Source: Azorinus chamasolen
Taxonomy: Eukaryota > Mollusca > Bivalvia > Cardiida > Solecurtidae
NCBI GenBank assembly: GCA_963576725.1
Contig: OY755241.1
Coordinates: 2,604,001 to 2,668,000, forward strand
Length of the DNA: 64,000 nucleotides
Reading direction: 5' to 3'
In this document: piece after piece, positions 57,553-64,000 of the stretch
Position numbering within the stretch: position 1 is the first letter of the stretch
Layout of the letters: each line of letters opens with the position of its first letter
Position numbers and translations under genes: made by a program
Notes under the pieces: model-generated
Database searches by the model: none
What the model was told of the DNA's origin: nothing
Seen by the model: the letters and a program-made list of their open reading frames with translations, nothing else

Positions 57553-58787
57553 ACTTAGAATGTTTGGTTAAGGTTTTTGTTAAAGTCCACTTTTTGCCTC
57601 TAACCTTTGGAATAAAAGCTTTGAATTTTTTTATCACCAGAATGTCCGTCGTCCGTCGGCGTGCATCTTCTGTCGTTTGTCATCAACAATTTGAACCTTT
57701 AAAAATCTTCTCTGAATCTACAGAGTTCTCAGCTTTCATCTTTGGCACATAGCATCATATTCAGGTCCTCTACAAAAGTAATATACATTATGCCCCTGGG
57801 GTCAAAATTGGCCTCGCCCCATGGGTTTGCTAATTTTCTATAGAAAACTTTGAAAATCTTCTCCTGAAACTGGAAGGTCCTAGTTTTCATATTTGGCATA
57901 TAGCATCATGTTCAGGTCCTCTACAAAAGTTATATAAATCATGTCCCTAGGGTCTAAATTGGCCCCGCCCCAGGGGTGGCCAGTTTTCAATAGAAACATA
58001 TAGTGAAAGCTTTGAAAATCTTGTCCTCTGAAACTGGAAGGTTCTCAGCTTTCATATTTGGCACATAGCATCATGATCAGGTCTTCTACAAAAGTTATAT
58101 AAATCATGCCCCTGGGGTCAAATTGGCCCTGCCCCAGGGGTGGCCAGTTTTCAATAGAAACATAATTTATAGTGAAAACTGGAAGTATCGTAGCTTTCAT
58201 ATTTGGCACATAGCATCATGTATAGGTCCTCTACAAAAATTATATAAATTATGTCCCTGGGGTCAAAATTGGCCCACCCCAGGGGTGCCTTGTTATACCC
58301 CCACCACCTGTGGTGGGGGCTATATAGGAATCATCTTGTCCGTCTGTCCGTCCGTCCGTCATTCGTCACTCGCATTTTTCCGGAATACATTTGCTTTTTC
58401 TTGAAAACTATTTATGATACCGCCTTCAAACCTAATACATATTATAAGTGTTATGCATAATGTGGGAACAATCGTCTCCATATTTCATAACTCTTGCACA
58501 AAATTTGACAGAATTATGCCCCTTTTAACTTCATATTTTGCCTCTTAATTGGGTTTTTCCGGGACACATGTTTCACAACTCTTGCACAAAATTTGACAGA
58601 ATTATGCCCCTTTTTAACTTCATATTTTGTCACTTAATTGGTTTTTTCCAGGACATTTGCTTTTTGCTGGAAAACTATTTATGATACCACCTCCAATCTT
58701 AATACACATTATAAGTGTTATGTGGGGACAATCTTCTCCATGTTTCATAACTCTTGCACAAAATTTGACAGAATTATGCCCCTTTTT

Positions 58788-60417
58788 AGCTCACCAGAGC
58801 ACAAAGTGCTCAGGGTGAGCTTTTGTGATCGCCAGATGTCCGTCGTCCGTCGGCGTGCGTCGTCCGTCGTCGGGCGTCAACAATTTGAACCTTTAAAAAT
58901 CTTCTCCTCTGAATCTACAGGGTTCTCAGCTTTCATCTTTGGTACATAGCATCACCTATGGGTCCTCTACAAAAGTTATATAAATTATGCCCCTGGGGTC
59001 AAAATTGGCCCCGCCCAAGGGGTGGGAAGTTTTCAATAGAAACATATAGTAAAACTTTGAAAATCTTCTCCTCTGAAACCAGAAGGTTATTAGCTTTCAT
59101 ATTTGGCACATAGCATCATGTTCAGGTCCTCTACAAAAGTTATATAAATTATGACCCTGGGGTCAAAATTGGCCCCGCCCCAGGGGGGGGGGGCAGTTTT
59201 CAATAGAAATAAATAATGAAATCTTTGAAAATCTTCTCCTCTGAAACTGAAAGGCTCTCATCTTTCATATTTGGCACAGAGCAGCATATTCAGGTCCTCT
59301 ACAAAAGTTATATAAATTAAGGACCTGGGGTCAAAATTGGCCCCGCCCCAGGGGTGGGCAGTTTCCAATAGAAATATATAGTGAAAACTTTGAAAATCTT
59401 CTCCTCTGAAACTAGAAGGTTCTCAGCTTTCATATTTGGCACAAAGCATCATGTTCAAGTCCTCTACAAAAGTTATATAAATTATGGCCCTGGGGTTAAA
59501 ATTAGCCCCGCCCCAGGGGTGGGCAGTTTTCAATGGAAACAAATAGTGAAATCTTTGAAAATCTTCTCCTCTGAAACTGGAAGGCGCTTAGCTTTCATAT
59601 TTGGCACAGATCATCATGTTCAGGTCCTCTACAAAAGTTATATAAATTATGCCACTGGGGTCAAAATTGGGGCCGCCCCAGGGGTGGGAAGTTTTCAATA
59701 GAAACATATAGTAAACCTTTGAAAATCTTCTCCTTTGAAATCAGAAGTTTCTCAGCTTTCATATTTGGCACATAGCATCATGTTCAGGTCCTCTACAAAA
59801 GTTATATAAATTATGCCCCTGGGGTCAAAATTGGCCCCGCCCCAGGGATGGGCAGTTTTCAATAGAAACAAATAGTGAAATCTCTGAAAATCTTCTCCTC
59901 TGAAACTGGAAGGCGCTCAGCTTTCATATTTGGCACAGAGCATCATGTTCAGGTCCTCTACAAAATTTATATTAATTATTGCCCTGGGGTCAAAATTGTC
60001 CCCGCCCCAGGGGTGGGCAGTTTTCAATGGAAACAAATAGTGAAAACTTTGAAAATCTTCTTCTCTGAATCTGGAAAGTTCTCAGCTTTCATATTTGGCA
60101 CATAGCATCATGTATAGGTCCTCTACAAAAGTTATATGAATTATGGCCCTGGGGTCAAAATTGGCCCCGCCCCAGGGGTGAGTAGTTTTCAGCAGAAACC
60201 TTCTCCTCTGAAACTGAAAGGTTCTCAGCTTTAATATTTGGCTCATAGCATCATGTTCAAGTCCTCTGCAAAAGTTATATAAATTACGCCCCTGGGGTCA
60301 AAATTGGCCTGCCCCAGGGCCAGCTAGTTTTCTATAGAAACATATAGTGAAAACTTTGAAAATCTTCTCCTCTGATTGTCTGGTGAGCGCTTCAGGGCCA
60401 TTCTGGCCCTCTTGTTT
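58788..60417 (+). mobile_element. Tandem-core element H5, complete, nested in the 58296 element
   Basis: Full H-type 5' hairpin, GTCCGTCG module, about nine core units and 3' end TCTGGTGAGCG, AGGGCCA-TTC-TGGCCCT, CTTGTTT. The interrupted host sequence CCCCTTTTT^AACTTCATATTTTG is present uninterrupted at 58607..58628, so the insertion point is known to within the T-run. Confidence 0.85.
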
Positions 60418-60667
60418 AACTTCATATTTTGTCTCTTAATTGGGACATGTTTTGGGGACATGCCATTTTCTGGAAACCTGTTTATGATATTGTCTTCAAA
60501 CTTGGTACACATTATGAGGGTGATGAGAGAGCATGTGCAGTCAACAAGGGTTGTAACTCTAAATTCATTTTTTGAGGGAGTTATTCCCCTTAGGAACTTT
60601 TCAGAAGCAATTTTTTGTCCAGAGCATAACTTCTCAAGTATTGTAGGCACAACTGTGAAACTTTATA

Positions 60668-60971
60668 TCACCTCTCTTCAGAATTTATAATTTTCACAAC
60701 AGCAGGTGTTAAGTGCTTGTGTGGCGGCCGTAAAACGTCGCCCCATACTTCATTCTCAGTGTTGTTATACTTTCTGATCCTTCGAGATCAAGAATTTCAG
60801 TACTTTTTGTTCTGAAAATTGAATACCGCTTAAGCCGGTGCTAGGGGGCATGAGCAGTGTTGCACTTTCAATTACTGCTCATGAACAGACTCAATAAAAC
60901 CGAGTCTGCAATTTTCTCCTTTTGTGTTGCAATTTTTGCTTACGGGGGATCACCTCTCTTTAGAATTTATA
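60668..60971. repeat. Insert flanked by 22-bp direct repeats, related to 32.6 and 33.3 kb
   Basis: ATCACCTCTCTTCAGAATTT (60668) and ATCACCTCTCTTTAGAATTT (60949) flank sequence with GTGGCGGCCGTAAA and CAGACTCAATAAAACCGAGT. Possibly a solo LTR or other short insertion. The identity is unresolved. Confidence 0.5.
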
Positions 60972-63337
60972 TATGGATAGAGAGTGATAAGAGGATGTGC
61001 AGTCAGCAAGGGTTGCAACTCTAAATTCTTTTTTGAGGGAGTTATTTCCCTTACTTTTCAGAAACATTTTTTTGTCCAGAGCATAACTTTGTAGGCACAA
61101 CTGTGAAACTTTATATATGGATGGAGGGTGATAAGAGGATATGCAGTCAATAAGGGTTGTAACTCTAAATTCATTTTTGAGAGAGTTATTCCCCTTAGTT
61201 ACTTTTCAGAAGTAATATTTTGTCCGGAGCGTAACTTCTCAAGTATTGAAGGCATAATTTTGAAACTTTATATATAGATAGAGGGTGATGAGAGGATATG
61301 CAGTCAACAGAGGTTGTAAATCTAAATTCATTTTAAAGGAGTTATTCCCCATTGTTACTTTTGCAATTTTTTTGTCTGGAGCATAACTTCTCAAGTTTTG
61401 TAGGTACAACTATGAAACTGTATATGGATAGAGGGTGGTGGGAGGATGTGCAGTCAACACCGACTGTAACTCTTGATTCATTTTAGAGGGATTTATTCCC
61501 CTTTGTTACTTTTCATAAGTATTTTTTGTTCAGAGCATAACTTCTCAAGTACTACTTCTACATTTCTTCACCATTGAACCTAAAATTTTGCACATGCAGT
61601 TATAATGATGTGTAGATGTGTGTGACATAATTTTGATGTGAGTCATTCCTTGACTGGACTTTAAAAAATTCTTTCCACAAGTGTAGATGAAAGGATTATT
61701 GAGCTACTGCCTTTTGTATTGAGCATTGGATCTTTTGACAAGGTGGTGGGTGGGGGTATCAATCACCTTTAGTGATAGTTCTAGTTTTCTATAGGAACAT
61801 TTAGTAAAACTTTGAAAATCTTCTCCTCTGAAACTGGAAGGTTCTCAGCTTTCATATTTAATGGCACGTAGCATCATGTTCATTTTCTCTGCAAAAGTTG
61901 TATAAATTATGCCCAGGGGTAAAAATTGACCCCACCCCAGGTGTAGCCAGTTTTCATTAGAAACATACATTGTATAGTGAAAGCTTTGACAATCTTCTCC
62001 TCTGAAACTGGAAGGTTCTTAGCTTTCATATTTTGCACACAGCATCATGTTCAGGCCTTATACAAAAATTGTATAAAATATGCCCTTTTGGTCAAAATTG
62101 GCCCCGCCCCTGGGGTGGCAAGTTTTCTATAGAAATATATAGTGAAAGCTTTGAAAATCTTCTCCTGAAACTGGAAGTTTCTCAGCTTTCATATTTGGCA
62201 CATAACATCATGTTAAGGTCCTCTACAAAAGTTGTATAAATTATGCCCCTGTGGTCAAATTTGGCACCACCCAAGGACCACCTAGTTTTCTATAGGAAGA
62301 TATAGTGAAAACTGAAAATCTTCTCCTTTGATTGTCTAGTGAGCGATATCGGCCATTATGGCCCTCTTGTTAACTTTAGAACTTTTGGTTAAGGTTTTTG
62401 TTAAAGTCCACTTATTTACATAAACCTTTGAGATAAAGCTTTAAAACCAGGAACACTTGTTTACCATCACAAACTTAATCTGTAGACAAGAGTACATAAC
62501 TCTGTCAAGCATTTTGACAGAATTATGGCCCTTTTTAATTTAGAATTTTTTGTTAAGGTTTTGTTAAAGTCCACTTATTTACACAACCCTTTGAGATAAA
62601 GCTTTGAAACTTGGAATACTTGTTTACCACCACAGGCTTCATATGTAGGCAAGAGTACATAACTCTGTCAAACATTTTGACAGAATTATGGCCCTTTTAA
62701 CTTAGAATGTTTGGGTAAGGTTTTTGTTAAAGTCCACTTTTTGCCTCTAACCTTTGGAATGAAGCTTTGAAACTTGGAACACTTGTTCACCACCACAATC
62801 TTCACCACCACAATCTTCATCTGTAGGCAGGTGAACATAACTTTGTCAAGCATTTTTACAGAATTATGGCCCTTTTTAACTTAGAACTTTGGGTTAAAGT
62901 TTTTGTTCAAGTCCACTTATTTACATAAACATTTGAGATAAAGCTTTACAACTTGGAACATTTGTTCACCATCACAAACTTCATCTGTAGGCAAGAGTAC
63001 ATAACTCTGTCAAGCATTTTGACAAAAGTATGGCGCTGTTTAACTTAGAATTTTTGGTTAAGGTTTTTGTTAAAGTCCACTTATTTACATAACCCTTTGA
63101 GATAAAGCTTTGAAACTTGGAATTCTTGTTTACCACCACAAGCTTCATAATTATGTAGGCAAGAGTACATAACTCTGTCAAGCATTTTTACAGAATTATG
63201 GCCCTTTTAACTTATAAGTTTTGGTTAAGGTTTTTGTTAAAGTCCACTTATTTACATAACCCTTTGAGATAAAGCTTTGAAACTTGGAACACGTGCTTCA
63301 TCTGTATGCAAGAGTACATTACTCTGTCAAGCATTTT

Positions 63338-64000
63338 TAGCTCACCTGGTACGAAGTGCCAAGGTGAGCTATTGTGATCGCCCTGTGTCCGTCGTCGTCC
63401 GTCTTGCGTCCTCCGTCATCAACTTTTTCTTAAAATGACATCTCCTCCTTAACTACTTGCTGGAGTTTTACCAAACTTGGCAGAAATGTTCCTTGGGTCA
63501 ACCTCTTCCAAAGTTGTTCAAAGAATTTGATTCCATGCAGAACTCTGGTTGCTATGGCAACTAATATCCAGAAAGAAGTAAAAACTTTAAAAAACTTCTT
63601 GTCAAAAACTGTAAGGGCTAGGGCTACCAAAGTTGGTATGTAGAATCAATTTGTGGACCTCTACATAGTTGAAATTTTGCCCCTTGGGTCAAAATTGGCC
63701 CAACCCGGAGGGTCACAAGTTTTACATAGGATTACATAGTAAAAACTTTAAAGATCTTCTTGTCTGAAACCGAAAAGCTTAGAACTGTGATATTTGGTAT
63801 GTAGCATCATCTGGTGAACCTTTACTAAGATTGTTCAAATTATGCCCCTGGGGTCAAACACGGCCACACCATTGGGTCACAAGTTTTACATAGGATTATA
63901 TACTAAAAACTCTAAAGATCTTCTTGTCTGAAACCGAAAAGCTTAGAGCTGTGATATTTGGTATGTAGCATCATCTGGTGAACCTTTACTAAGATTGTTC
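63338..64000 (+). mobile_element. Tandem-core element, AGCTCACCTGG type, runs off the window
   Basis: After T5: hairpin AGCTCACCT…AGGTGAGCT, GTCCGTCGTCG module, then at least three core units (TTGGTATGTAGCATCATCTG) to the window end. It interrupts the GTTAAAGTCCAC core. Confidence 0.75.

Larger units (their letters stand above)
58296..61785 (+). mobile_element. Nested element with CCCCCACCACC termini and CTAG 3' end
   Basis: 5' hairpin ATACCCCCACCACC-TGTGGTGGGGGCTAT, then (GTCCGTCC)n, then core units (GACAGAATTATGCCCC, later CAGAGCATAACTTCTCAAGT). Near the right end GGTGGTGGGTGGGGGTAT is the inverse of the 5' end, followed by hairpin ATCAC-CTTTA-GTGAT and AGTTCTAGTT. The flanks join to the continuous H4 site CCTTGTTTTCTATAG. 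Hairpin plus CTAG at the 3' end is Helitron-like. Confidence 0.75.
57626..62371 (+). mobile_element. Tandem-core element H4 (H family) split by a nested element
   Basis: H-type core units at 57626..58295, resuming at 61786 (TTCTATAGGAACATTTAG) and ending 62371 with GTGAGCG, GGCCATTATGGCC and CTCTTGTT. The 5' hairpin is lost (begins ATCACCAGAATGTCCGTCG). Confidence 0.72.
53960..63337 (+). mobile_element. Host tandem-core element (GTTAAAGTCCAC core) split by nested elements
   Basis: Begins after T5 with AGCTCG…GGAGCT and a GGCGTCCGCGTCGGTGTCC module, then the core TTGGTTAAGGTTTTTGTTAA. Core pieces reappear at 54040..54055, 55899..56030, 57553..57625 and 62372..63337 (about seven units of some 158 bp). 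Between them lie other complete elements. The 3' terminus is not in the window. Confidence 0.7.

Noticed and set aside
59381..59701. Open frames inside the H-type tandem cores (also 58638..58949, 59875..60105, 62033..62239)
   Set aside because: They arise because the 166-bp-type unit happens to be open in one frame; similar frames recur at each copy, without a conserved start or known domain.

Overview
The window is animal nuclear DNA, most likely from a bivalve mollusc and probably a clam. The evidence is spliced genes with GT/AG junctions, a mitochondrial TTC19-type gene, and CR1-like, L2-like and Penelope-like (Naiad-type) retroelements. The tandem-core repeats resemble the 'pearl'/Helentron-derived elements described from bivalves. 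Nothing prokaryotic is present. Host coding content is small: one exon of a LOTUS-domain (TDRD5/TDRD7-like) gene on the minus strand near 6.7 kb, and both coding exons of a TTC19-like gene on the plus strand (35.8 kb and 48.2-49.2 kb, intron about 12.2 kb). Almost everything else is transposable-element sequence, much of it nested.

Layout. 0.1-5.6 kb: a Ty3/gypsy-class LTR retrotransposon on the minus strand with a long gag and a pol that stops inside the integrase zinc-binding region. 6.3 kb: a tRNA-Thr-like sequence inside a short dispersed repeat that recurs at 40.8 and 41.1 kb. 6.6-6.8 kb: the LOTUS exon. 8.2-15.7 kb: a CR1-like LINE with a separate SGNH-esterase ORF, a PHD-finger ORF1 and an endonuclease/RT ORF2. 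It is broken by point lesions, by a 76-bp duplicated insertion and by a 2.2-kb Penelope-like element with an in-frame TGA. 16.2-16.6 kb: an inverted 3' fragment of the same Penelope-like element. 17.1-21.4 kb: two elements with about 166-bp tandem cores. 22-28 kb: palindromes, a mariner-like MITE and a 2.3-kb TIR element with subterminal CCCGAA arrays. 28.0-30.4 kb: a tandem-core element interrupted by an L2-like LINE tail. 31-35 kb: MITEs and a 1.9-kb TIR repeat. 35.8-49.4 kb: the TTC19-like gene, whose intron is packed with MITEs and tandem-core elements. 49.4-54 kb: more TTAA-flanked hairpin MITEs. 54-64 kb: a deeply nested stack of tandem-core elements.

Two patterns stand out. First, many tandem-core families with unrelated cores share one architecture. 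They have a 5' hairpin beginning with A directly after a T-run, a GTCCGTC-rich module, a tandem core of about 140-170 bp, and a 3' stem-loop followed by CTTGTT. This is what Helentron/Helitron-like non-autonomous elements would look like, and several nested copies show their insertion points against intact paralogous sites. Second, several TTAA-flanked (piggyBac-like) MITE families have different arms but a common palindromic centre, CTCC-N4-GGAG.

All homology statements are from motif recognition by eye. No database search was run.
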